Positions 7,157 through 13,486 of a stretch of 17,245 nucleotides of DNA are shown one piece after another; the stretch's first letter is position 1, and the number at the start of each line of letters is the position of its first letter. Under the pieces are notes generated by a model. The model was not told where the DNA came from and searched no databases. It saw nothing but the letters and a program-made list of their open reading frames with translations. Origin of the DNA: Gemmatimonadota bacterium (GTDB lineage: Bacteria; Gemmatimonadota; Gemmatimonadetes; Longimicrobiales; Longimicrobiaceae); contig JAHWJJ010000026.1 in NCBI GenBank assembly GCA_019348475.1, positions 1 through 17,245 of the forward strand, in the 5' to 3' direction. The translations under genes were made by a program, and so were the position numbers.

Positions 7157-7687
7157 ATGTCCACCACCGCGACCACCGCCGCGCCATCGCTCCGGGAGCT
7201 GGCGCTGGGTGACCTGAACCATGAGATGAACACCACGCGCAGGCTGCTGGAGCGCGTGCCCGATGCGCACCTGGACTGGAAGCCGCACGGGAAGTCGATG
7301 ACGCTGGGCGGGCTGGCGCTGCACGTGGCGACGCTGCCGTCGTGGATGACGCACACGCTGCAGAACGACTTCTTCGACATCGTCAGCGTGACCCGCAACG
7401 CGCCGCCCTCCGGCGTGCAGCAGATCCTGGACGCGTTCGAGGCAACGTCCCGGGCCCTGCGGCAGGCGCTGGACGAGGCCGGGGACGAGGCGCTCATGCG
7501 GCCCTGGCAGCTGCGGCGCGGCGAGCAGGTGCTGATGACCATGCCCAGGGCGGCGATGCTGCGCGGCTTCGGGTTGAACCACATCATCCACCACCGCGCG
7601 CAGCTCAGCGTGTACCTGCGCCTGCTGGACGTGCCGCTTCCACCCATGTACGGCCCCACCGCGGACGAGCAGCCCAGCTTCGGCTGA
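7157..7687 (+). CDS. DinB-superfamily metal-dependent protein
   Basis: A 176-residue cytoplasmic four-helix-bundle protein of the DinB/YfiT superfamily. The three expected metal ligands are in place: H56 in GGLALHVATLP, and H142 and H146 in the NHIIHHRAQL motif (141-150). The standard ending LLDVPLPPMYGPTADE follows. Members bind Zn or Ni and include bacillithiol-, mycothiol- or glutathione-dependent transferases, but most are uncharacterised; the partner thiol here is unknown. ATG 7157 is preceded by a strong AGGGGAG (7144-7150) with six bases between, one of the best ribosome binding sites in the window. The gene stands alone: 207 bases separate it from the gene before, and a hairpin follows. 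Family sure, substrate unknown. Confidence 0.93.
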   Translation: MSTTATTAAPSLRELALGDLNHEMNTTRRLLERVPDAHLDWKPHGKSMTLGGLALHVATLPSWMTHTLQNDFFDIVSVTRNAPPSGVQQILDAFEATSRALRQALDEAGDEALMRPWQLRRGEQVLMTMPRAAMLRGFGLNHIIHHRAQLSVYLRLLDVPLPPMYGPTADEQPSFG

Positions 7688-7738
7688 GCCCCCGATCGCG
7701 CGCCGCACCGTTGCGCGCCGCGCGCGAACCCGCATGTT

Positions 7739-7775
7739 GACCGGCCCCGGCGCGACGCATTCGCCGGGGCCGGTC
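7739..7775 (+). terminator. Terminator-like hairpin after the DinB gene
   Basis: A perfect 14-bp GC-rich stem (7739-7752 with 7762-7775) with a 9-base loop. No T-run follows, so it may act as a factor-assisted terminator or RNA stabiliser. It ends 17 bases before the phosphatase start codon, and could also affect that gene's leader. Confidence 0.6.
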
Positions 7776-7792
7776 GCAGTTCATCCACCGAA

Positions 7793-8290
7793 ATGCACAT
7801 GACCCAGCCGATCCGCGTCCTCTTCGTCTGCCTGGGCAACATCTGCCGCTCGCCGCTGGCGGAGGCGGTGTTCCGGCACCAGGTGCGCGAGCGCGGCCTG
7901 GAGGGCCGCATCGAGATCGACTCCGCCGGCACCAGCGGCTACCACCGCGGAAGCCCGCCGGACCGCCGCTCCAGCGAAACCGCCCGGCGCCGCGGCATCG
8001 AGCTCACCGGCCGCAGCCGCTCCGTGGTCGCGGACGACCTGAACCGCTTCGACTACGTGATCGCCATGGACGCGGAGAACGAGGGCGCGCTGCGCGACCT
8101 GCTGCGCGCGTCCGGCGGCAGTGCGCGGGTCCACCGCCTGCGCGAGTGGGACCCCCAGCCCGGCGACGGGGACGTGCCGGACCCGTACTACGGCGGCCCG
8201 CGCGGCTTCGAGGACGTGCACGACATCGTGGAGCGCGCGTCGGCGGCGTTCCTGGATCACGTGGTGCGCGAGCACGGGCTGCACGCGTGA
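7793..8290 (+). CDS. Low-molecular-weight protein-tyrosine-phosphatase family
   Basis: A 165-residue cytoplasmic phosphatase, the normal family length. The P-loop CLGNICRS lies close to the N-terminus (nucleophile C13, R19), followed by SPLAEAVF. The general acid is D130 in DPYYGG, and the DSAGTSGYHRG segment (43-53) is the conserved strand-loop after helix 1. It is thus the classical, catalytically complete type rather than arsenate reductase. The gene overlaps the next by four bases (GTGA at 8287-8290), so the two are translationally coupled. The partner is a fructosamine-3-kinase homologue. Human LMW-PTP-A is known to dephosphorylate protein-bound ribulosamine 5-phosphates, so I infer a role in protein deglycation rather than tyrosine signalling. 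An alternative start is ATG 7799; no clear ribosome binding site precedes either. Confidence 0.93.
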   Translation: MHMTQPIRVLFVCLGNICRSPLAEAVFRHQVRERGLEGRIEIDSAGTSGYHRGSPPDRRSSETARRRGIELTGRSRSVVADDLNRFDYVIAMDAENEGALRDLLRASGGSARVHRLREWDPQPGDGDVPDPYYGGPRGFEDVHDIVERASAAFLDHVVREHGLHA

Positions 8291-9165
8291 TCCCCGACGC
8301 CGTCCGCCGCGCGGTGCAGGCGCGCCTGGGACCCGTCCGCGGCGCGTCGCCGGTGTCCGGCGGGTGCGTCAACCACGGGATGCGGGTGGAGCTGGCGGAC
8401 GGACCCGTGTTCGTGAAGTACAACGCCGACGCGCCGCCGGGGCTGTTCGCCGCCGAGGCACGGGGGCTGGATGCGCTCCGCGCGGCGGCGGAAGGCCTGG
8501 TGGTGCCGCGCGTCCTCGCATGGGCCGAGGCGGAGGAGGGCGCGCCGGCGTGGCTGGCGCTGGAGTGGCTGCACCCCTCGCCCCGCGCGCGGGACTTCGG
8601 GGAGCGGCTGGGGCGCGGGGTGGCGGCGCTGCACCGCGCACGGCGGGAGGACGGATGGGGATGGATGGAGGACAACTTCATCGGTCCGCTGCCGCAGGCC
8701 AACGCGCCGGCAGCCTCGTGGGAGGAGTTCTGGCGCGTCCGGCGCCTGGAGCCGCAGCTGGAGCTCGCCCGCGCCGCCGGGCGGCTGCCGGGGAAGGTGG
8801 CGGAGTGGGACCGGCTCCTGGACCAGCTGCCGGAGCTGCTGGCGCCGGCGGAGGCGGACGGGCCGTCGCTGCTGCACGGCGACCTGTGGGGGGGCAACGT
8901 GCTCGCGGCGCCGGGGGGCCCCGCGCTCGTCGACCCCGCCGTCCACCGCGGCCACCGCGAAGCCGACCTGGCGATGACGGAGCTGTTCGGCGGGTTCGGC
9001 GGCGGCTTTCATGCGGCGTACGGCGAGGCGTGGCCGCTGCAGCCGGGATACCCCGTGCGCCGGGCCGTCTACCAGCTGTGGTACCTCCTGGTCCACGTCA
9101 ACCTGTTCGACGGCGGATACGGCGCGCAGACCGCCGCCGTTCTCCGCGAGGCCCTCCGCGGCTGA
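8287..9165 (+). CDS. Fructosamine-3-kinase family protein (protein deglycation)
   Basis: A 292-residue kinase, matching the usual size of about 290. It phosphorylates the third carbon of ketosamines on glycated lysines, making them unstable so the amine is freed; bacterial members prefer ribulosamine and erythrulosamine substrates. Visible motifs are the N-terminal GGCVNHG (25-31), ATP-site lysine K44 in VFVKYN, E57, the catalytic loop HGDLWGGN (197-204; D199), the metal-binding D216 in DPAVHRG, and the family hallmark HREADLAMTELFGGF (223-237). All key residues are kept. The start is GTG 8287, overlapping the phosphatase stop by four bases; it gives the N-terminus expected for the family. 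The pairing with an LMW phosphatase suggests that ribulosamine 5-phosphate is first dephosphorylated, then 3-phosphorylated. Confidence 0.93.
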   Translation: MIPDAVRRAVQARLGPVRGASPVSGGCVNHGMRVELADGPVFVKYNADAPPGLFAAEARGLDALRAAAEGLVVPRVLAWAEAEEGAPAWLALEWLHPSPRARDFGERLGRGVAALHRARREDGWGWMEDNFIGPLPQANAPAASWEEFWRVRRLEPQLELARAAGRLPGKVAEWDRLLDQLPELLAPAEADGPSLLHGDLWGGNVLAAPGGPALVDPAVHRGHREADLAMTELFGGFGGGFHAAYGEAWPLQPGYPVRRAVYQLWYLLVHVNLFDGGYGAQTAAVLREALRG

Positions 9166-9496
9166 GTCGCACGCCGGCCAGGACGGGAGGAACGCCCGGT
9201 CGAACCTTCCCCGGGCTTGCAACCCACCAGCGCAGCAAGCGGAAATGGAGGCGCACGCACAACCTGCGCGCCGAAACCCCGGTTTCGCGCAGCCTGCTCG
9301 GCGTTGGTGACACCTGCACCTTCCCGGCATCCACCGCATCCTGGACGATTACCTGGTCCCCGGTGCCGCCGCGCGCCTGCTCGCCTCCGCGCGCGCCAGC
9401 CGTCCTGATCGCCTCACCGGCATCCCGCGATCCGCCGTCCTCCAGTCTCCGAGCCTGGCCGGGAACCAGATCGGGGGCGGGGGAGACCCCCATCGG
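9166..9496. other. Gene-free stretch
   Basis: About 330 bases between the kinase and the TonB-domain gene. One forward frame around 9320-9500 has a protein-like composition (RILDDYLVPGAAARLL) but no start codon or ribosome binding site and runs into a promoter, so it may be a gene remnant at most. No hairpin with a T-run was seen after the kinase gene. Confidence 0.4.
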
Positions 9497-9525
9497 TTTA
9501 CCGCGCGCGCATCTGGCGATAGATT
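9497..9525 (+). promoter_or_regulatory. Promoter of the TonB-domain gene
   Basis: TTTACC (9497-9502) and TAGATT (9520-9525) with a 17-base spacer. Transcription would begin near 9532, leaving about 42 bases before ATG 9574. This excludes the upstream in-frame GTG at 9526 as the start codon. Confidence 0.55.
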
Positions 9526-9573
9526 GTGGCCGCTTCTGCTCAACCCCTTCTCCCCATCCGCCAGATCTCCCCG

Positions 9574-10275
9574 ATGCCGCGCAGGATCACGACGCCCGCT
9601 CTCCTGATCGTGGCCGCCCTCCTGACCGCGAGCGGCGCGCACGCACAGGCGGCGCCGCCGGCTCGGTGCGCGGCCATCCCGGACTCGCTGCCGGGCCCCA
9701 CGCCACAGCAGATCGCCGAGCGCAACGAGCTGCGCGAGCAGATCCAGGCGGTGCTGCGCGCCCACGGCCAGCCCGTCCGGGGGCTGCTGATGGTCGACGT
9801 GGACAGCACTCGCCGCGGGAAGGTGCTGTTCATGGAAGCGGACCTTCCCGACACCACGCGCCGCGCGGCGATCGCGCCCGTGGCGGACTACCTGGCCACG
9901 CTCGCCGCCGGCCAGGGCTACCAGGCGCTCATCCGCATCGACGGCGAGTACCCGGCCATGACGCCCGGCCGCCTGCACTGCCGCCCCGAGCTGGCCAACC
10001 CGGACTCGCTGAGCGGGATGATGCAGGCCGTGCTCGCGCGCCATCCCGAGGCCGGCCGGCACAGGGAGGCGGTGGCCAAACGCGCGACGGTGCGGATGGT
10101 GGTCACGCGCGACGGCCGGGTGGCGTACGCCGAGGTGGAGCGCCCCACCGGCGACGCATTCCTGGACCAGAACGTAGAAGCCATCGCCATGCGCCTGCGG
10201 TTTCGCCCAGCCACCCTGGACGGAGAGCCGTTCGACGTGCGCTTTCGCTTCAACCTCACGTTCAACGTCCGCTGA
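9574..10275 (+). CDS. Exported TonB C-terminal domain protein
   Basis: A 233-residue protein with a signal sequence or N-terminal anchor (basic MPRR, hydrophobic 8-20, possible cleavage after GAHA at 24). A middle region (about 35-165) has no family I recognise and holds two cysteines, C32 and C136, that could form a disulfide. The C-terminal 65 residues (about 170-233) match the TonB C-terminal fold: VRMVVTRDGRVAYAEVERPTG, then a helix FLDQNVEAIAMRLRFRPA and the final strand VRFRFNLTF. Classical TonB couples the ExbBD motor to outer-membrane receptors and has a Pro-rich linker, which is missing here. This is more likely a periplasmic TonB-domain protein of unknown partner, a type common in Gemmatimonadota and Bacteroidota. 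It has its own promoter and converges on the minus-strand cluster. Confidence 0.75.
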   Translation: MPRRITTPALLIVAALLTASGAHAQAAPPARCAAIPDSLPGPTPQQIAERNELREQIQAVLRAHGQPVRGLLMVDVDSTRRGKVLFMEADLPDTTRRAAIAPVADYLATLAAGQGYQALIRIDGEYPAMTPGRLHCRPELANPDSLSGMMQAVLARHPEAGRHREAVAKRATVRMVVTRDGRVAYAEVERPTGDAFLDQNVEAIAMRLRFRPATLDGEPFDVRFRFNLTFNVR

Positions 10276-10415
10276 TCGCGCGGCGCGATTGACGGAAGCC
10301 ACACCGGAGCCGACGGAGCCGGACCTCCGTTCCAGCGACATCGTCTCGTGCGGATGAGATTGACGATCAGAACGCACCGGAATCGGCCGAGGCGAACTGC
10401 GCCGGCTCGTGTCCC

Positions 10416-10434
10416 GGCCGGTTCTCAACCGGCC
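10416..10434. terminator. Hairpin at the end of the minus-strand cluster
   Basis: A perfect 8-bp inverted repeat, GGCCGGTT (10416-10423) with AACCGGCC (10427-10434), 3-base loop. It covers the stop codon of the lipoprotein gene. It lies between convergent genes and could stop transcription from both sides, though neither side has a T-run. The other bases of 10276-10415 show nothing clear. Confidence 0.4.
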
Positions 10435-10919
10435 GACGGGCCGCAGCGAAGGGGGTTTTCGTCGGGGTTGTCGTTGGTCAGGTTGACGCGCAGCGTGTCG
10501 CCGGCGCGGACGCGGACGGGCTCCAGCCACGTCCACCGCTTTCCGCTCAGCGTGGTGTCGGCCCAGAGCAGGTACTGGCCGGGCGCCACGCTGTCGATGG
10601 CGAACCGCGCCTGCTCGTCCGTCGCCACGGAGCGCAGAACGAGCGGGCGCAGGACCGCCTTGCGCGCGTGCCACCCGCTCGCCCACGCCTCCGGCGGCGG
10701 CGGCGTGCCGCCGGGGCCGCGCGGCGGGCACAGCGGCGCCAGCGTGGAATCCAGCGTCTCCTCGGTCCGCAGCAGGTGCACCGGCAGCCCCGCCAGGTTC
10801 ACCTGCTGGTCGATGTTCTGCGCCAGGAAGGCATCCCCCACGATGCGGCCCGGCGCCTTTTCGCCCCCGCACCCGGCCAGCAGCGCCGCGCCGGCCAGCG
10901 CCGCCGCGCGCCGCCTCAT
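10425..10919 (-). CDS. Small lipoprotein with carboxypeptidase-regulatory-like domain
   Basis: A 164-residue predicted lipoprotein: basic start MRRR, short hydrophobic stretch and lipobox LAGC with C17 as the lipidated residue. Position +2 is glycine, with no Asp retention signal, so outer-membrane sorting is plausible. The mature protein resembles a single beta-sandwich of the carboxypeptidase-regulatory-like (CarboxypepD_reg) type: AGLPVHLLRTEE near the start, and the signature turn RFAIDSVAPGQYLLWA (105-120) followed by LEPVRVRAGDTLRVNL. A Pro-rich loop with PPRGPGGTPPPP interrupts it. Such domains act as structural or carbohydrate-contact modules. Its ATG shares four bases (ATGA, 10916-10919) with the stop of the PilZ gene, showing translational coupling. 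The specific role is unknown. Confidence 0.7.
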   Translation of the reverse strand: MRRRAAALAGAALLAGCGGEKAPGRIVGDAFLAQNIDQQVNLAGLPVHLLRTEETLDSTLAPLCPPRGPGGTPPPPEAWASGWHARKAVLRPLVLRSVATDEQARFAIDSVAPGQYLLWADTTLSGKRWTWLEPVRVRAGDTLRVNLTNDNPDENPLRCGPSAG

Positions 10920-11407
10920 CCGTCCGCGCCCTCGGCCGCGGCCGACGCCACGGGAAAGCGGCCCGCGTACTTGCGGATCCACTCCGCGGCGGCGTCGTGC
11001 GTGCTCAACTCCCGCCCCTCCTGGTCGCGCACCTGCTGGCGGTAGCGCTCGATGGTGCACACCTGCTCCACCATCCGCGCCCGGAAGGCGTCGGTGGAGT
11101 CCAGGAATTCCACCCCCACCAGGAACGCGTCCGCCTCCGGCCGGCACCACGCCACCCGCGCCTGCGCGTGGAACGGCGGGTCCACGTCCGGGATGGCGAT
11201 CTCGAGGGTCGTCCCCTCCGCCGGGCACAGCTTCGACACGAACGCCAGCCCGCCGTGGCTCACGTTGAGCCCCGTCGCCACCGCCTGCTCGCCCTGCACC
11301 GTGCGCACCTCGATGGGCACGTCCGCCGTGTGGCGGATGAACTCGCGCCGAGGGTTGTCGTCCGTCCTGGTCGCTGCTTCCACGGTCCTCGTTTCCACGG
11401 TCCTCAT
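10916..11407 (-). CDS. PilZ domain protein (c-di-GMP receptor)
   Basis: A 163-residue cytoplasmic protein with a PilZ domain at about 18-115. The c-di-GMP binding signatures are both present: the RxxxR motif as R21-E-F-I-R25, and the (D/N)xSxxG motif as N48-V-S-H-G-G53. Beta strands DVPIEVRTV, ATGLNVSHGGLAFVS, TLEIAIPDV, HAQARVAWCRP and FLVGVEFL follow the PilZ barrel order. A helical extension (108-150) after the barrel is probably for oligomerisation or partner binding. It likely senses c-di-GMP to alter motility, polysaccharide export or the envelope. The N-terminal codons contain a short direct repeat that encodes RTVE twice. The gene lies 51 bases after the YgjV-type gene and overlaps the lipoprotein gene, so the three form an apparent operon. 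Confidence 0.9.
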   Translation of the reverse strand: MRTVETRTVEAATRTDDNPRREFIRHTADVPIEVRTVQGEQAVATGLNVSHGGLAFVSKLCPAEGTTLEIAIPDVDPPFHAQARVAWCRPEADAFLVGVEFLDSTDAFRARMVEQVCTIERYRQQVRDQEGRELSTHDAAAEWIRKYAGRFPVASAAAEGADG

Positions 11408-11458
11408 CCTGCGCGCTGGATTGCGCCCGGCCCGGCGATGGCAAGGTGCGGGCCTTTC

Positions 11459-12088
11459 TCACACGGAAAGCCGGTACCGGTCGCCGGCCGCGGCGCCGGG
11501 CGCAAAGCCCATGCGCCGCAGGTAGGCGGCGTGCTCGCGGGTGCCGGGGTCGCTCTCGATCTCGTGAAAACCGCGCGCGCGGAAGAACTCGCGCTCCTCG
11601 CGGAACAGGTATCGCCCGATCTTGAAGTCGCGGTACTGGGGGATCACGAAGTCCAGCGTGACGCACAGCCGCCCGCCCTGCTCCCGCCCGCCGATGAGCA
11701 GCCCCGCCGGCACCATGTCGCGCAGGACGAAGATCGCCAGGTCGTCCGGGGCCGGTGTGTAGGCGAACCCGGGAAGAAAGCGCCGGATCTCACGCTGGTA
11801 AAAGCTCAGGAACTGCCGCAGGTACTGCGAATCGGGCTCCACGCTGAGCAGGCGAAAGTACTCCCGCGTGCGCAGCATGCGGTACAGGTAGAACAGGTTG
11901 ATGACCACGATGATCCCGTTCACCGCCGCCACCGGATAGGCCTCGATCAGCACCCCGTACACGGTGAACGCCGCCGACCCGGCCAGGTTGATGAGGCGCA
12001 GGCGCAGCAGCGAACTCATCATCAGCGAGATCGCCACCAGCGCCGACGCCACGTATCCGATCATCTCGTACAGCAGCTGCGTGTCCAT
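11459..12088 (-). CDS. YgjV-type membrane protein fused to GNAT-like domain
   Basis: A 209-residue two-part protein. Residues 5-72 form three hydrophobic helices of the YgjV type, with signature pieces IGYVASALVAISLMMSS, LRLINLAGSAAF and VYGVLIEAYPVAAVN, resembling SemiSWEET-like triple-helix bundles. Residues 75-209 are soluble and look like an N-acetyltransferase: strand LAIFVLRDMVPAGLLIG, strand RLCVTLDFVIP, a possible acyl-CoA contact QYRDFKIGRYLF (151-162), and the ending AAYLRRMGF (188-196) that GNAT enzymes typically show. The Q/R-x-x-G-x-G/A loop is not textbook, so CoA binding is uncertain. The soluble part would lie on the cytoplasmic side if the three helices place the N-terminus outside. 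It heads the minus-strand cluster; GGAG at 12092-12095 (complement) precedes the ATG closely. Confidence 0.8.
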   Translation of the reverse strand: MDTQLLYEMIGYVASALVAISLMMSSLLRLRLINLAGSAAFTVYGVLIEAYPVAAVNGIIVVINLFYLYRMLRTREYFRLLSVEPDSQYLRQFLSFYQREIRRFLPGFAYTPAPDDLAIFVLRDMVPAGLLIGGREQGGRLCVTLDFVIPQYRDFKIGRYLFREEREFFRARGFHEIESDPGTREHAAYLRRMGFAPGAAAGDRYRLSV

Positions 12089-12488
12089 CCGCTCCAGCCT
12101 GGGGCTCCGGGATTGGTCGATGCGAGCGCATCAATCCATCCCCCCGGACGCGATCCCGCAAGCCCGTATCCCGACACCGCCGCTCATGGAGCCGTGCGGC
12201 ACCGAACGCATGGCGGGTGCACACGTCTGACGCATCCAGATCGGCGCGGGCCCTGTTCGCGTGCCGGGGACCGCCTTCCGGCGCGCCGGCGTTCGGTTTT
12301 CCGCTCGTCCGCCGATCCCATTGCCCCTTCGCCGCACCTGAGGGGATGATGGCTTCTGCTGCATTCCAGATGAATTCCGCCGCGATTCCGTCCAGATCGG
12401 GACAGCCGCGTTGCCGGTGTGTACGGCACGTGGCGGTGTTCGCACGCGGTCTTTTCTGGCCGCTCGGGGTGTGGATAGCTTCGCGCCC
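12089..12488. other. Gene-free divergent intergenic region
   Basis: Four hundred bases between the divergent YgjV-type and PIN genes. It contains a compact inverted repeat: GATGCG (12119-12124) with CGCATC (12127-12132), flanked by GGATT (12110-12114) and AATCC (12133-12137), about 30 bases before the minus-strand start, possibly an operator. Near its right end TAGCTT (12476-12481) with TTTTCT (12452-12457) could be a weak promoter that would make the PIN transcript nearly leaderless. Nothing else is evident. Confidence 0.4.
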
Positions 12489-12968
12489 ATGCCAAAATCA
12501 ATCGTGTACATCGAAACCACGGTTCCCAACTTTTATTACGATCTGCGCTCCAGCGCAGCAGTGACCTCTCGCCGTTTCTGGACGTGCGAGTGGTGGGCCT
12601 CCGCGGCAGCGCGGCACGATCTCATTACGAGTGAGGAAGTGCTGCTGGAACTCTCGGCAGGAACAAGCCACCTCGTGCCACTTCGGCTCGCGCTTCTGGA
12701 CCATATCCCGGTATTGCAGATTACGCCGGCGGTGATCGAAACGGCCGAGACGTACATCCGGCACAAGCTCATGCCGGGACGTCCTAGCGGTGACGCATAC
12801 CATCTGGCGCTTGCGTCGCATCATGGATGTGACTTTATTCTGACCTGGAACATCAGGCACCTGGCGAATCCCAACAAGCTCGCACACGCCAGGCACATGA
12901 ATCAGCGACTCGGCTTGCCGCTCCCGCAAGTCGTTACACCGCTGGACCTGCTGGGGAGGATGCGATGA
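12489..12968 (+). CDS. PIN-domain toxin, VapC-like
   Basis: A 159-residue PIN-fold ribonuclease-type toxin. It belongs to the subgroup that begins YIETTVPNF (7-15), where E9 replaces the usual first aspartate, and has the TSRRFWTCEWW segment (26-36). The other acidic residues are E50 or E54 after LITSEEVLLEL, D102 in SGDAYHLALAS, and D115 in CDFILTWN with the N121/H124 of NIRHLAN. The C-terminal tail ends VVTPLDLLGR. Such toxins cut tRNA or mRNA and are held inactive by an antitoxin. No Shine-Dalgarno sequence precedes ATG 12489. It overlaps the following antitoxin-like gene by ATGA (12965-12968), and its last codons double as that gene's ribosome binding site. The toxin comes before the antitoxin, the reverse of classical vapBC. 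Base composition is lower in GC than in neighbours, suggesting acquisition. Confidence 0.88.
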   Translation: MPKSIVYIETTVPNFYYDLRSSAAVTSRRFWTCEWWASAAARHDLITSEEVLLELSAGTSHLVPLRLALLDHIPVLQITPAVIETAETYIRHKLMPGRPSGDAYHLALASHHGCDFILTWNIRHLANPNKLAHARHMNQRLGLPLPQVVTPLDLLGRMR

Positions 12969-13189
12969 ACAACCCGACGGACGAGGCGTGGACCGAAGCC
13001 GACGATATCATTGAGGAGGTGCGGGAAATCCGCCGGAAGATCTCCGCCCGCTTCGATGACGACCCGGTGAAGCTGGGCGAGTTCCTCATGGAGAGCCAGA
13101 AGCGGCACGGGGATCGGCTGGTTTATCCGGGCACCCGTTCCACCGGCACCTCCACCGGTCGGGACGCAGTGCGCCGCCCGACATCGTGA
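12965..13189 (+). CDS. Antitoxin-like protein, copy 1
   Basis: A 74-residue acidic, helical protein. Residues 8-53 carry the repeated core: AWTEADDIIEEVREIRRKIS, RFDDDPVKLGEFLMESQKRHGDRLV. Small proteins of this kind next to PIN genes are presumed antitoxins; there is no obvious DNA-binding domain. The ATG overlaps the toxin stop by four bases, and GGGGAGGA (12953-12960) within the toxin's last codons is its ribosome binding site, so the two are coupled. The last 18 residues (after YPG) are Thr/Arg-rich and differ from the other two copies, where the frame runs into the remnant of the next unit. Confidence 0.75.
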   Translation: MNNPTDEAWTEADDIIEEVREIRRKISARFDDDPVKLGEFLMESQKRHGDRLVYPGTRSTGTSTGRDAVRRPTS

Positions 13190-13216
13190 CGCCGCTGGAA
13201 CTGCCAGGGAGGAATG
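13177..13216 (+). pseudogene. Remnant of a PIN toxin 3' end
   Basis: In one frame this reads IVTPLELPGR, equivalent to the ending VVTPLDLLGR of the intact toxin at 12925-12962, and the DNA retains its AGGGAGG ribosome binding site. The rest of the toxin gene is absent. It shows that the repeated unit included the toxin's tail as well as the antitoxin. Confidence 0.7.
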
Positions 13217-13486
13217 ATGTGTGATCCCGTGGAGGAAGCGTGGACTGAGGCTGATGACGTGATCGAGGAGGTCCGGGAGGTCCGCCGCCAGATTTCCGCC
13301 CAGTTCGATGATGACCCGGTGAAGCTCGGCGAATATCTCATGGAGAGTCAGAAGCGGCACGGTGACCGGCTGGTGGACCCGGGAGCAATGCGGAAACGGA
13401 ATTCCGCTGCCTGGTGCCACTGCTGCTGGACTCCTGGTCCCGAAATTCGTGACGCCGCTGGAGCTGCCGGAGGACCTGATGTGTGA
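13217..13486 (+). CDS. Antitoxin-like protein, copy 2
   Basis: An 89-residue paralogue of the preceding gene with the same core (AWTEADDVIEEVREVRRQIS and DDDPVKLGEYLMESQKRHGDRLV). The offset to copy 1 is 252 bp. I prefer ATG 13217 over the adjacent ATG 13214 because the spacing from AGGGAGG (13206-13212) then matches copy 1, and because copy 3 begins with the same MCDP. The tail after residue 56 (MRKRNSAAWCHCCW) is Cys/Trp-rich and overlaps the remnant of the next unit, so it is probably a run-on rather than a selected domain. Whether it can neutralise the toxin is unknown. Confidence 0.65.
   Translation: MCDPVEEAWTEADDVIEEVREVRRQISAQFDDDPVKLGEYLMESQKRHGDRLVDPGAMRKRNSAAWCHCCWTPGPEIRDAAGAAGGPDV
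13440..13478 (+). pseudogene. Second remnant of a PIN toxin 3' end
   Basis: This reads VPKFVTPLELPEDL, again equivalent to the toxin's C-terminal tail, and includes GGAGGA (13469-13474) four bases before copy 3's ATG. Here the remnant is in the same frame as copy 3, so an upstream start could produce a tail-antitoxin fusion. Confidence 0.65.

Noticed and set aside
9320..9520. Possible small gene in the spacer before the TonB-domain gene
   Set aside because: One frame has a protein-like composition but no start codon or ribosome binding site, and it runs into a promoter.
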